A DNA stretch of 64,000 bases from Trogon surrucura (Eukaryota > Chordata > Aves > Trogoniformes > Trogonidae): contig CM036617.1 of the NCBI GenBank assembly GCA_020746105.1, positions 142,193,845 through 142,257,844 on the forward strand, read 5' to 3'. A model generated the notes under the pieces. The model was not told the origin of the DNA. It was given only the letters and a program-made list of their open reading frames with translations, and ran no database searches. Positions 1 to 13,510 of the stretch are shown here, piece by piece. Positions within the stretch are counted from its first letter, which is position 1, and each line of letters starts with the position of its first letter. Made by a program: the position numbers and the translations under genes.

Positions 1-3000
1 AAAATTTAGGAACTGAAGTGTGAATCTTTCTGTGTCCCAGTTGCTGTTTATCACTTTCGTGGTCATGCTGTTACTGATCGGATGTATCCAGAGTAGGTGG
101 GAGATGCTGACTTCTCTTCATTGTGGCAGGCACGTCATGAGGTCTGTCTTCTTGCTTGTTTTACTGTGTAATTTGAGAGCCAAGACTGTGCATGTCTGGC
201 AGTGGCCAAAGCATTTTTGGTCCATGCACTGAAGTTGTGCAGTAGTCCTTCTCCCATTTCTCCGTTTTTGTTTTTCCCAAGCCACAGTATTCTCTATCCT
301 GCCTTTCCTTGTCGTACTGGGGTATGTTGCATCACTCGTGTGCCAAACAGTCTCTTCTCGAGGTTTCAAAGAGTGCAAAGATAATTGCTTCTTTCTCCTT
401 CATTCTTTGGAAGAGAACCACCAGCTTGAAAAATGAATATTCAGTTTAATAAAAAATTAAAAGTTTAGGTAAAGAGCAGAACCATGCTCTTCAGGGCCGG
501 AGAGTAATGATCATACAGATGAAATCACAGGAGCACCCCTTCCTCGGTGAAGAAGAGGTAGCAGATCAGCAGTTAGTTCTTCTGAGGTGTCCTGGTGACT
601 AGGTTCAAGTTCTGGCTGTTCCAGCAATGAACCTGAACCACTTGTTAACCTCTGTGACTCCCCTTTTTGGCATTTGTAAGAGTTGCAACACATATGATCT
701 CATGTCCTCTTACAAACTGCATGTAGACCAGTCACCGAGAAATGGCCCTGTTCGGTGGAGAGTTCCAAGTGTGAGGACAAGGCTTTAAGAAGGAAGCAGT
801 GATTTTTCAGGAGGCTGTTTAATAATACTTGGAGGTTTCTAGTGCTGGCCATCTCTCTGCTCTAAAAATGAAGCTTTCTGAGTGCTGAATTGCTGCCTGC
901 TTTTAGATATCTCCTCAACTTCATGTTACCATAGGAGCGAAGGACACCGGCAACACTCTTTTTAACCCCCTACCCTTCTCTGTGTCTCACTTTTGTTTCA
1001 GAGTTTTTCCTGTGGGTCTCAAGTTTTTCATAGGGAGCTGTGCTGCTGTCTCTTAAGTGCAGAGCTCATTGCATTAAACCTGTTTGGGCTCGCTGCCTGC
1101 TGCTGGGGAGAGGAGGGTTCCATGGCGTGGGGGGTCCTTCCAGCCCTGCATCTCTCTCTTTCTAGCCCCTGCGCTCTCTTGGTAAAACCTTTTTGGGGTC
1201 TAAGTGGTTGCAGTCTCTCTTCCACTGAAGTTTCAAGATGACATACTGTTGCCATCTGTTCTTTTGGAGCAAAGTTACTGACTTGCTAAAAATTAAAATG
1301 CAGTGCGTTAATAAAATCATAGTGCTTTGGGTTGAAAGAAACCTTCTAAATATGACCTAGTCCTCCCTCCCCTGCTGTGGGCAGGGACGTCTTCCACAAG
1401 ATCAGGTTGCCCAAAGCCTTGTCCAAGCAGACCTTGAACTCTTCCCATGATTGGGCATGCACAAGTTCTCTGGGCAACCTGTTCCAGTGTCTCACCACCC
1501 TCACAGTAAAGAGTTTCTTCCTTACATCCAATCTGAACCTACACTCTTTCAGATTAAAACCATTTTCCCTTGTCCTGTCACTTAAAGGCTCTGGTAAAAA
1601 GTCTCTGTATTTCTTGCATACTCCCTCTATATATTTCAAGGCCACAGTGAGGTCTCCCCAGAGCCATCTTTTCTCCAGGCTGACCAACCCCAACTCTCTC
1701 AGCCTGTCCTCACAAGGGAAGTGTTCCAGCCCTGTGACCATTTTCATGGCCCTCCTCTCAACTCGCTCCAACAAGTCCATATCTTTCTCTTGCTGAGGAC
1801 TCCAGGGGTGGATGCTGTGCTCCAGGTAGGGTCTCACAAGAGCAGACTAGAGGGGATGTTAACTGTAAGAAAAAGTTAATATTTATGTTATGGATAGTAG
1901 GTAATTAACTTGAACAACAAAAAATGGTGGATCAACTTTTTGACAATGGGAATTTCTGCCAGGCAGAAGACTAAATGCCCCTCTTAGTGCTGTTGTTTAC
2001 TTTTTTCTTTCCTGCAAGTTGAAACTCTTAAGCTAAATTGTTCACGGGCGTTGTCTGTAGGAGCCCAGAGGTCCTTGGAGAAGCTAATTCCTTTGGCTTC
2101 TCCCTACTGCATCACCCAAAATAATACCATAGTCTGTCTTTAAGTGGCCTGTGCTGTTTGTTTTTTATCGCTTCTCCAAACATTTGTACTGGATTGTATT
2201 TCCACCTCTGCCTTCTGGTGAAGGAATTCCAGCTGAACAGTTAATTTCTCCCTCCGCTTGAGTTTGTGTTTTTCTGGATAGTGAATTAGGGGCTCCTTAC
2301 AGTTTATTATTTTTGCTTTTAGCATTATGTAATTTGTACAAGGTTGCACATACCTAATATAAGTTTGAGTAGCACGTTCCTTTATAGCTCATTTTACTGT
2401 CCTTGGCCTGTTCCACTTCAAAATTCTCATAAGCGGTGTAAGCTGGCCAAAATACACACTTCATGTTAATTAAATCTCTTAAATAGAGTCTAATTTTCTT
2501 CCTCTTCTTGTAGTTGGTGAGAGATTAGTAATAAAAGAAAATTAGTTGGTTGATAGCATCATGTATTTGATTGGTGCAGAAACAGGATGACTGCCTCACG
2601 TATATGGTGAACTCTTCCTGTGTGAACATTCAACAAATTAAAAGTTGACAGCATTATCTGAACGTTTATCCCGACAAGATAATTTTATAGAAGACCAGAA
2701 TTAACAAACTGAGGAAGCACTGGAACATGTAATGTACATGTTAAAGTCTTATTTCTTTCAGTAAGTTTGCTCCTGTTAAAGCTTTGTGCTTCAGCTGGAA
2801 GTAGGCTTGAAAGATTTGCAGTTGATATTGCTGGACCTAAGATTTTCTTTGACATGGTTCTTTGTAAAACATAAAAAGTTTTAAAACAGTTTTTAAAACA
2901 CAAACAATTTTACTATTGCAAATACAGGGGTTTGAGACTAAATTGTGAAATGTTTATTTCCTCTCCTGACCTCTTGACTCAGGCAGAACGAATGTAGTGG

Positions 3001-4557
3001 GCAACAAGTCAGTAAAACAAAATCATCATCTTTTTCCTCATAAGATGAGGGAAGGAAAGGTTTTGTGTGAAGGATAATTGAGAGCATCCTGAGAGAATAA
3101 AATGTTGAGCGTTGATGAAAAGTAAACCTGCTTCATATCTGATGAAGTTGCTGTCCTAGTTTTTCTTTTCATTTCTGGCTGCAAATGATTTCAAAGAGTT
3201 TTATCTTTCTCAAATTCATAAGATGCTTCTGACTTACATCTTGGTTTCTATCTTGTTCTTGTGTTTTGGCAAGAACTCAGTGTTACCAGTTGTAGCTTCC
3301 AATAGGCGTAAGGGCCATCCAAAATAGTTTCCATTTCCCGCTGAGGTACATTCTTAGAAGAACTTTTCCAATCCAAGTAACTGGCATTTATTACTTTTTA
3401 ATTGCTTCGTGTGATACTTGCTTACATTTGCTGTTTTAATGTCTTTTCCTGTCTGTAAACTGAGCGTCCCAAAGGGCACACGCGTGCAGTCGCTGAATTC
3501 AGTTTACATAGCTTGACGGATGTTTTGGGAAAAGCAGACTGTGTGTATGTGCTGTTTGTCACAGATGGTGTCCCGACAAGAAAAAAAGTTGTGCTAAGGC
3601 TGAAGGAAAATGAAATGAAAGCAAGTAAATGAAATAGCAAAAAAATTATGGCCTTAGAGTTTAGCATCATATTTTCCAGCAGCTTTGGGGGAAGCGGTCA
3701 GTATGGCTTGAGCGCAGCAACAGTTCTCAAGTTTGCTGTGTAGTAACAAACAACAGGCAGGAGAAATTTCTCTGGACAATTTTGTTCCTCTGGATATGAC
3801 CAGTGTCCCAGTTTTAAATCTAATATCTTTTTCTGGTGAGCTTTTTGTGAAATCTAGTTATGCAAGCAGGTAAAGATCTTAATTCCGTATTAATAAAAAT
3901 AGAAAAAGTAAGTATATTGCTAGTCTTTGGAATTGTAAAGAAAGATCTTAGAAGATTAAAGGGTTCTGAAGCTTTAAAAAAGACAAGGTAGGCAAATGCA
4001 GACAGTTCAACCCTAATAATTTAACTTAGGGGGGGTCATTTTTTTCAGGTTTGTTCTGGAACCAATGAATTCTTCGAGCTCTGGTTTTGACAGCATGATT
4101 CTAGTGAAAATAGTCCATGGCCATATGGGAATGCAGATCTCAACTCCTTCCCCTTCTGGCATACATAAATGAGGAGAGAGTTCATGTTTAACAGTTTAGG
4201 ATCATTTGTGGAGGAGAAGAGAGGAGAAGAAACAGGACTCGCTTTACACGGTGTGTCATTGAAAGCCAAGACGAGGGTGCGTTACGGGTCTGCCTGTAGA
4301 ACCTGTTTAAGTTCTGTCAAGGAGGGCTAAGCTGTATGGCAAATTGTTCTTTGCACTGCCATGAATCCTAAATATCCGCAAATCTTCAGTCCACGCCCTT
4401 CTCGCTTTTAGCCTTCACTGGACTGCTAGATTGCTAAAGTCCGTTCAGTAGCCCACAATCCTGAATTAGCTTTTCATTACCCTTTATAAAGCATTCCTTC
4501 TGGGTTTGTTCTGTGTCAGCAGTCAGATTAACTCTGCTTCTTCCCTCGCCTTTGTAG
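1..4557 (+). other. BORCS5 intron (partial), no other gene seen
   Basis: This is intronic sequence upstream of the first BORCS5 exon in the window. Short open frames here resemble no family I know and look like chance. The only identifiable element is the CR1 tail at about 1313-1857. The intron ends in a good pyrimidine tract and a TTTGTAG acceptor at 4551-4557. Confidence 0.8.
1313..1857 (-). mobile_element. CR1 LINE 3' fragment (reverse transcriptase C-terminus)
   Basis: This is a 5'-truncated CR1 non-LTR retrotransposon on the minus strand. Reading leftwards from 1837, an unbroken frame of about 163 codons gives the usual end of the CR1 reverse transcriptase: LLERVERRAMKMVTGLEH, then ERLRELGLVSLEKR-type and FRLDVRKK-type blocks, then VVRHWNRLPRELV. 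The frame ends with the normal 3' tail (TTGGGCAACCTGATC-like when read on the minus strand). The 5' part of the element, including the endonuclease and most of the RT, is absent, as usual for dead-on-arrival CR1 copies. The survival of the frame suggests moderate age. It has no role in BORCS5 that I can see. Confidence 0.93.
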
Positions 4558-4715
4558 GACTCCTCAGTGGGCAGACCTCTACAACCAACACCAAACTGGA
4601 AAAGCTGGACCCTCAGCAGGTGCTGCAGCTGTGTCTCCGGTACCAAGATCACCTTCACCAGTGTGCAGAAGCGGTTGCCTTTGATCAGAACGCGCTCGTG
4701 AAGCGGATCAAGGAG
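4558..4715 (+). CDS. BORCS5: BORCS5 penultimate coding exon (BORC complex subunit 5)
   Basis: BORCS5 is a subunit of BORC, the eight-protein complex on the lysosome surface that recruits ARL8 and kinesin to move lysosomes to the cell periphery. This exon completes a split glycine codon, then encodes 52 residues from [17 protein letters not shown] through [18 protein letters not shown] to LVKRIKE. This is nearly identical to the human protein as I recall it, with small changes such as SPTN to STTN. The acceptor is CCTCGCCTTTGTAG before 4558 and the donor is AAGGAG|GTACTG after 4715. The exon starts in phase 1 and ends in phase 0, which matches the next exon. The segment is mostly predicted helix of the BORC core. 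Identification is by recognition of the family sequence, not a search. Confidence 0.97.
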
Positions 4716-7700
4716 GTACTGCCGGCAGCGTGCCCGCTTCTGCTGGGGAAGGGCTCAGGGCGTTGGCTTGGCCATCTTGTGCTGCGAGTGGAGGTGCTTG
4801 CTGGGGATGGCTGTGGGTCACGTGCAACAGTCCACTTCAAAGTAAACCCTGTAGAGAAACTTTGTGGGTGTGCACTTCAAGCAAAGTGTCCTGGCTTTTC
4901 GCAGGGGTTACTGGTAGGTGTTGTGTTTATCAGTCATTCCCTGTGGTTCCTGGTTGTAAATAGTGATTGTTCCTCTGGTATGGCAAGTACTGCGAGTAAC
5001 TGTTGAAGGAGAAAAAGATGACTGAAATTTTTAAAGGTAGCATTCCTTATTTAGGTCTGTATAGCGTACATTTTATTACGCCTCATAGTTAGGCTCTAAT
5101 TTGAGGAAAGAAATGGTTATTCTAACATCTTCTGTGGTTGGAGAAGGTAGTATGTCTGTCTATCTTCAGTGAATTTGCAGAGCTAGACTTGTTTTCAAAG
5201 CTCATAACATTCTGTCTCTTCTCTCTATGGTAAAAAGATCTTCCTGTGCTGCTGTTTTAACCACTAAACCATCATTTGAAATGACTGGTCTGCTTAAATA
5301 TTCAGTGATACTGTTGGGGAGGAAATTAATTCCCGGGGGAGCATCCTGCAGTTGGATCGTCTTTCTTATATGTAACTGCTGATGTTGGAAGCAGTAAGAT
5401 GGCTGACAGATTTTTTTAATTTTCACTTTTTTTTCTAAAGCCGAGACTGGCATGAGAGATGATGCTGTTCAAGAGTGTTTTCTCACATACCCCAGATATG
5501 TAGAAGAACTGGTGAATGCTGCACATGTCAAAAGGCTATGAGACCTAATACCTTTCAGTGTCAAGAGAAAAACTTTAGAACAGGTGGTTAATTTTTATTC
5601 ATGCAATATAAACAATGACCTTGATTCGTTGTTGCCCTATTGGCTTAGAGTTAAGAAAATCCAACGTGACAAGCTCGATAATAAATTTGATTCACGGGCT
5701 ACTTTGAAAAGCTGCTGTCATCATGAAGTCCTAAGTCCAAAATAACGTGGGAGCCATTAAAAAGCTTTTTGCTTTGGTGTATCAGGATCTGAGGCCAGCT
5801 ATTACACAAGATGTAAAGATATTTGCAGATGTTGGTGACTCAGATCACACAATCTCAGAAACTGGATTTAATTGCCAGCCTAATGACAGTGTACTGCATT
5901 AATCCAAGCAGATTGTAATTCTTTTGGCTGTTAAAGTGTGAGAGGGAATATTGACATGATTTAAAGTCATCGTAGATGCCATTAGTGCAATCTGCATTAG
6001 TTGAATTTGCCTTCTATGGGGCAAGTGTCAGAGTCTATTTTAAATTAGCTGTGGTGGTGTTTTTCTTCCAGTTCATATGGCTTACTGGTCTTTTTCATGT
6101 AAAATAAGATGATGATACTGATACTGTCACTAGCTTCTTTATCACAGACTCCTCTGACAAAGTGGAGGAGAAATGTCTGACTCTGTAGCTCGGGCATCTG
6201 ACAAGTCAATTGGATTGTGTGATTTTGGGGTTGGTTTTTTTTTGGTCACAACACTTAAGTAACTTCAGATGCTTTCAATCCCTCTGCCAGATCTGGTGGG
6301 TTTTTACTGTTCATTTTCCTAATAATTTTTAAATGTTTTTCTTGCATTTGCTGTTCTGCGTGTGTGTTCTGGAGGAACCGGGTGGGACCCACTCAGCTTA
6401 AATCATTCTTTCCAAATTGTTCGGGCTCTCCTTGGTGCACTAAATCGAACTGCTGTTGACAGTTGTTGACAACAAGGGGTGCAGCTGAACTAGAGCAGGG
6501 TACGTCTCTCGTTACAAGTGTAGACAAAGGAAATCACATTTGGCTGCACCCATTTGTCAGCAATGATTTAATTTTGCCCTGTAGACAAACCTTTGACCAC
6601 TGGTAAAGAGTAAAAATGCAAGAGAAGGTGAAGTGTATTGAGAAAAGCATGATGTATGCATGAGCTGGGCAGTAAATTTTTATCCTCATTTTAGTAGTCA
6701 TTTTTTTCCTTCTTTAACACTGTAGGAATTGAAGTGTTTTTCTTCTGATAACAAGCTTATCAAGTGACTGATGCTTTTAACTTTCCTGTAAAATGCTGGT
6801 GACCTTCAGTATGTTCACTTTTCAGGCAGTCACTGACTGTAGTCAGTGCAGTAATAGTCCTACTGTATAGTATGCTACAGTCATACTGCTTGCAGCCAGG
6901 ACGTTATTTATTTTTTTAGTCTTTCTTTGACAGAATGTCCCAGGACAAATATCTTTTCCTCATTGTCTGTGTGGCCAGGAAAAAGTTTCCTGGTTTCTGG
7001 CGACACTCAAAAGTACTGTTGTAAAGTTATTGGTCCTCGATAACTCATAATTGACTGTGGTGGTTTGTAAATCAGCACACAATCTGAGTTAAAGTGGTTT
7101 TTAATAGAAAAGAGAATAAGCTAAGGAAAACAAAAGAATTGCTGCAGATCTAAGTAGACCTACCTGTGCCTTCCCTTACTTTGGGGACCAAAACAGTTGA
7201 ACTTTGCTGTCCGTCCCATTTCCCAGTTTAGCCAAAATTTCTTTGCGGTGTGTTGGCTGGATCTGTACCTGCTCTGAAACATAGAACCCGTGCAGCTTTC
7301 CTGACTGCGGTGATTGTTCTCTCTCAAGAAGAAATACATTTACTCAAGTGTTCTCTTGTAGGGGAAAGAACCGAAGATGTAACTGAAGGTAGTTGACTCA
7401 ACTGCCTCTCTTGAGCAGTTACAGTTACTCGTACCTGAACTGTTGATTTTGGAAGGGACTGATTTTTATGACAATAGGCTTTGTCTTCACTGCCAATAAA
7501 AAAGGATGTGCTTGTGTCTTTTTAGGGAAAAATAACCACTATGAATTAAATATTATGTTTCATATTGATTCTTGGCAGCTGACTCACCGTCTGTTGCAAT
7601 ACTGCGCTAATTCCAGGACCACTGAAATATTTAGGATTCTTTTAATTTTTTTTCTTCTTGTCAGTTTGAAAAACAACAGAACAGTAATTTGGGATTTATG

Positions 7701-10700
7701 TATGTGTTAATTTAGGGTTATGGCCTCTCACAAAACTTGACGTTTTTGAAGAAGAAAGCCTGTGTGCAGCATTTTGTGGGTAATTTATCTACACTTTGGT
7801 ATTTTGTAGGAAGAAAATTTTTAGCTTATAGGATGAATCACTGCATTATTGACTTCTGCGAGCATTCTGTTCAGATGGGTCTGGGAACAAGATATAGTCT
7901 GTCTCCAGATGGTGTGTTGGACCCATGTGAGCTTGTTATAGGTATACACAAGGAAAAAGGTGCATTTTTAAACCCAGTCGATAACGTGTTATAAAATGCT
8001 AAGGTACAAAGGCCATTATAACTCGTTAAAAAGTTAAAATGATCTTTGCCACAGAGTGTTTAATGATGGGGGAAAAATTGACGATGTGCCTTACAGAGAA
8101 TGTGATACTTCAGGATGAAAGTCAGGGGTGAACCACGACTTGCTAAGCAGAGAAAAAACAGTTTCAATCTGCCTGTTCTTCGGTGTTGTATGTAAAAACC
8201 CCAAAAACTAAACAACAAAAGGACAAAAGAACTCAAACCAAAAATCTTTAGTGTCTATCAGTGTGAGACAAAAAGAGCTCAGCTGCAGCGCGTCTCCTGT
8301 GTTCCCGTTGTGGGTTTAGGGTCCCAGCTGTAGACAGGAGGTCTTCACTTGCCGCATCCCACGTCGGTGCCTGCCGTGGCAGTGCCGTAAATCTGTGTTA
8401 TAATAAGCTTTGAGCAACTTGGGCTGCTCTTGGGTTTGAGAGCTGCGTTGTGTTCTTTTCGCCAGGAGTGTCGTCCTCAGTTTTGTGATCTGTAAAACGG
8501 AGGCTCTCTGCCAAGATGAGTTTGAAGGCAAACGTTGGCCAGCACTGGAAAACTAGTGATGATTTGGGGGAAAGAAGGAAATGAAGCAGGGAGAGAGCTA
8601 CTTTACATTAAGTCCTTATCAGTGGAGGATGTCTGTTTTGGGTGGCAGGGAGAGAATTTGGAGAATCTTCTGACAGGGGATGGTGAATAACAGAGAATGG
8701 AATACAAGTAGAATCGCTAAAGGCTGGGGAACAGAGCTAAATTTTCAGGAAGGGCCCATGATTTCATGTGCCTCCATAATTGTCTAGTTTCAGTGTCTTA
8801 AAAAAAGATTATTTTTCATGCACAAGCTGCTAGGCTTCTCAAAATCATCTTTCAAAATACCTGGAGCTGAGTACCCCAAAATTACTAGTCACGCTTGAAA
8901 ATTTAGGCCTGGCTTTCTTCTGTGAAAGCAAAAGGAAAGCTGAAAGGCATCTAAGCTCTTTTCAAAGAAGCTTTGAATGAAAAGATCTTCAGTATTCCAT
9001 ATTAGACTTCCAGTATTGGCAAAGGAGATGTGCTACTTGAAGTATCCCAGGTACCCTTAAAGGCAAATGTAGTTCCTAGATAAACTGTGCGTAAAATGTA
9101 TTTGCAAGTGGATTAATGGGAGGGCCCTTACGCTTTGCCTTAAAACCAAATATCAGTGTGGTGTTATCTATAGCTTGTATTGCTATAGGAATCGCAGACT
9201 AACAATAGATTTGAGATCAGAACAGTTTTTACAGGACAAAATTAAATTAGAAGTATCTCAGTCTAAGCTGGCATGCGCTTACGGGGAAAAACTCTCTAAT
9301 ACAATAAACATTAATTTTATATTCTTAACTATTCTTAAACAACTTTTGTCCAGGCAGGCATTAATATCAGAAATTGATTTGCTGTATAGCAAATTACAGT
9401 GTATGCTGTGTTTCTTACCTGTTTCCTTTATGGGAGTATCTCCTTATTTTGAACAAATATTCCAGGGTTTTTTTTTTCATTTGTCTGTTTTGGTTTGTGA
9501 TGGTTTTTCTTTCTTTACCAGCTTGCTGCAAAAAGTAATTGTCATGGCCTTCTCTGGTATGTAGTTAAAATGTCCAGAAATACATCCCTTATTGTTTGGC
9601 AAGTAAATAACTTTTCAAGCCACATGTACACACATCGTGTTTCCCAACTATTTCAGCTGTTTAAAGTTATGGACGGGAGTTAAATCATTATTTTCTGTAA
9701 GCAACAAGTCTAATGCGTTTGACGGATTAGCGAGAAAAGCACTTTTATACACAAGCATTATATACAAGCACATTGTAGCTTATCCCATGCATTAAGACTC
9801 ATAAATTGTGATTTGGCCATTCACGTCACTACATGTGTGAAGTAAAACATGTCCAGCAATGTGGGGATTTAGGAATTTCAGTTTATTTTTTGTGAATGCC
9901 TTGTGACTTTTTGACCTTTATCGCAGCTATGTTGTTTCTGTGACATTGAGTGTTTGTTTTATCGAAGAGACCTGTCACCTAGTGGCAAAACGTGCTGGGG
10001 AATGTGACCTGCAGAGGTTTTGTGAGGTTTGGGAAACGTGTTTTCAGCAGATGTGGCCTGAGAATGCTGTACCTTCTGACTAAACTGAATTAGGCCAGGA
10101 AAATAGGAACAGCCTTACCAAGTCCAGAGTGCTTCTTTGACTTCAGACCCCTGCGTCACGGTCCATGCGCTCGTATGGATCAGACCACTAAGGTACCCTT
10201 CATCTCATTAAAGGGAAAGGCCCGGCACAAATTGCAACGGAAGTGTGTTTAGTTTTGACACAACATGTAACTTTTGCAAAATTGAGCCTTTTGTTCGCAG
10301 ACTTAAATTAGCAATGCCCCAAATCCAGGGAAAGAGGCCTGAGAATTCCTTGGAATGTAATATTTCTGAAATGGGGAGGAACCTGTACCTGTATTGAAAT
10401 GGCTTGAAGTCCCTTGAAAAGGCATTTAATGCCACACTGCCATTCATTTTAGAAAAGCTAGGGAACCTAGTGTTCTGTGACAAAATCAGTCCCTTAGACT
10501 AGTTTTTGGAATCTTGGAATTACGAGATTGATGAGGACTGTGGCTGTCATTCAGGCTTTTTGTTTTTCCTCTCTTCTGTGATGAAGTGTTATTTTTAAAG
10601 ACTGAAATCTGAACAGGCAGCATCACGCAGAAATAAATGCGCAGTGAAACTACCATCATGTCCTTTAGTTGATTTTACTCATTTTCTCCAGCCTGATGTG

Positions 10701-12469
10701 CAAGTACCTTGAACTCTGGAGCGGCAGGGTGATGTCTTAACCAGCCGGCATCAAAATGGGAAACTGCTATTGCAAAAGCTTCCCAGTTGTTAATTTAATA
10801 CATAGAATGAATGCCTGACTGTGTGTGCCTGAGGCAGATGGCCAGTGCTCTGTTGTACATGAACTTTATGAAGTGATCTAGCACTTATTAAGGAAGAAGA
10901 AAGATTGTTTGCACTCGTGACAGCCTGAAACCTGTTGCGTTAACATCTGTTTCGTTATTTGGTGTCATAAAGATGATCAGTCCCTCCCTCCTAGAATATG
11001 TGTGTTCCCAACGTGTTCCCTTCTCTTGTGCTTTAGTTTGTTATGGCCTTTTGAGAAAAGATCTAAACAGGTATCCTTTTCACCACTAAATTTCCAGGAA
11101 AGGGTAAAAAAAAAAGGAAGCATCCAGTAGTCAGAAAGGTTTGCACTGTTATAGAACTTAAGTGCTTAAGGAACTGGCACTGATGATCAGAAGTCTTATG
11201 TGCTTCTATTAATACTTTCATCAATATTAGTGCACGGAGTTTGCAATTGTTAGTTACCAGAAGGAATGGAATTCAGTTTCTTCTTGCAGCTTGTTTAAAC
11301 TAGGAAATTGTATTTCTTATTCTAGACTTGTTTCCCCAGGTGGAAAAAACCCCACCAAACAACAACAACCAAGTAGAACACCCACCCCAAAACTTTGTAG
11401 ATCTTCGAATAGGAATAAGAAGCACTGAAGTCCATTCTGGAGTTAGCAGACTTCATACTGAGTCTGGACATGAAACAGATTTGAGATACGAAGAAAGCAA
11501 GTGTCAGCCTGGGATGTGTCACACAAGCTACTCCCACGAGAAATAGGAATGTATTGGTTGTATTGCCCTAGGCAGAGAGGGGATCTCGCCTGACACACCG
11601 TGTGCAGCTCCCTGTGTTCAGGGAAGGTGAGTTCATGGCACGAGGGCTAGAAGGGTGCCTGGGGAGTGGAGAACCTCAGGGAGGAAACTTGAAAAGATTT
11701 ACTTGGTTGGCTTAGTCAAACGAAGATCAAAAATGGTACAATTTCTCTTTCTGAATAAGTCTGGGGTTAACATAGGTTGAAGTGGTCTTCTCCCTCCCTG
11801 CTGGATTGTCTCAATACAGGAAAAGTCACTTTACAAGCTTTTGTCCTTAAGGATTACCTCCTGTTTCAGCCCTGAATTGAAATTTTCAAGGTGTCAACTC
11901 TACAAGTGAGAATTGGCTGCGGGAAGTGTCGGGCACTAAACAGGTTAGCTAAAAGCTGTTCAGCACTTTGACATTCATTTTAGATAGGTTAGCCAGGATT
12001 ATCTGCAAGTATTTGGAGCTGCACCGGTGGCTTAAAGATGCTAGGTGGTAGGCTGGGGGAGCAAGGTTGACCTCGTGTTAGCAGCTCTATAATTAGTATT
12101 GTGATAACAATCAGATGTGATCTGCAGAGATGACTTCACGCTGAAAGTATTACAATGGCTTAGTGCAAGTAATCTGTCCATCTTGCTTTTTATGAAGGGT
12201 AGGGTTTCCTTAATGTTTCTGTGCCATTGAGGCATGAATGTTTCTATATGAGAACATTATTAGCCATTATTTCAACACTGCTCTAGAGATATGAAACATA
12301 TAATTTACTAGTAATTAATTTGTGTGGGTGATGCTCCTGACTGGATGTGTCATCTGCCTCTAGAAGCCTGGATAAAATGGTGAATTATAGTATAGTAGAA
12401 TACCCTGTAATCAAGTGTATGAACTGTGCCAAACTGTGGTTTAGTGAACAAGAAATAAGATATTTTTTT

Positions 12470-12487
12470 TTATTATTATTATTATTT
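12470..12487. repeat. (TTA)n microsatellite
   Basis: About six TTA/ATT units follow a T-run within the BORCS5 intron. Confidence 0.85.
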
Positions 12488-13431
12488 TTACCGGAAGTGA
12501 TGTGTTTGAAAAGCAATTACTGGGTCTGGAAAATTATCTAAAAGATAAAATCCCAAATCAGGTGAATTTCACCTGAAAAAGATGCTCACATAGTTGTTGC
12601 AAAACAAATCAACATAACAATAGTATATGGCATGGAATTTTTAAGAGTTTTTAAGGTTAGAAAGGATTCCAGGGTCATAGTATTTTCTTTTGCGTAATCC
12701 CATCTATACAACTTTATTCTTGCTTATGCCCAACCTAGTTTACATGAAAACTGAAGATGAACTACTTACTTTTGAATTACAAATTTTCATGACGGGTCAT
12801 AATGTAAATCTTAAAATGCCTTCTCACTTTTGATCAATTTGTTCTAGAGATCCGTTGTAGACATAAACAAGGAGAGAAAAGTGCTCAGCCTTCCCTGAAA
12901 CTTGAGGCCACTGGAACTCAATACAATAAAGAGGAATGCTCAGAGTGGATACTTGCTCACTGAACTTTTGTCGTTGGTATGTACTTATGTTTTGAACACT
13001 AGTCTGTAACCTCAGAAGAGCTTGCAACAGAAATGATCTACAGTGCTCAAGCTTTCCTTGAGGCTTTCCTGAAGACCTTATGATCAGATGTCATGACCTC
13101 CAGTAAAGTGCTGGCACATTTGAGCTTCAGCACTGTGAAAATGTAGTAGAGCCAGTCTTGGAAGTAGCTCTTCTGGGAATGAAGAAGTAGGTCCTTCCCA
13201 TCTCATCATCACTGGGATGTATTTGGCTCATTTCACGTTCTGTTTGAACATGAAAGAGCTGATGTAGCGCTTCAAAAAGATCTTTCAGAAATTTTTCAGG
13301 TTATCAATGGCGTTAGAGCTGACGTACCTTTGAGTTTCCCTGGTAAGAGGTAGTCGGTTTGGACTTTCGTATGAGAACTGTGGTTGCCGAGGAGAGAACA
13401 AAAGCTTCATTTGGGCTGTCAGGTGTCCAGA

Positions 13432-13510
13432 AATCACACAGAATCACAGAATGTTAGAGGTTGGAAGGGACCTCAAAGATCATCTAGTCCAGCCCCCCTG
13501 CCTCAAGACC
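13432..13510 (-). mobile_element. CR1 3' tail, short fragment
   Basis: On the + strand this reads AATCACACAGAATCACAGAATG, then a run of the type GGTTGGAAGGGACCTCAAAGATCATCTAGTCCAGCC. That is the well-known reverse complement of the avian CR1 3' end, including its short terminal repeat units (AATCACAG). Only about 80 bp remain and no coding part survives. It lies in the BORCS5 intron, antisense to the gene. Confidence 0.92.

Noticed and set aside
1377..1796. 139-codon + strand frame
   Set aside because: Opposite strand of the CR1 reverse transcriptase fragment.
9175..9564. 129-codon + strand frame in the BORCS5 intron
   Set aside because: AT-rich, hydrophobic and without recognised motifs or exon borders. 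Likely chance.
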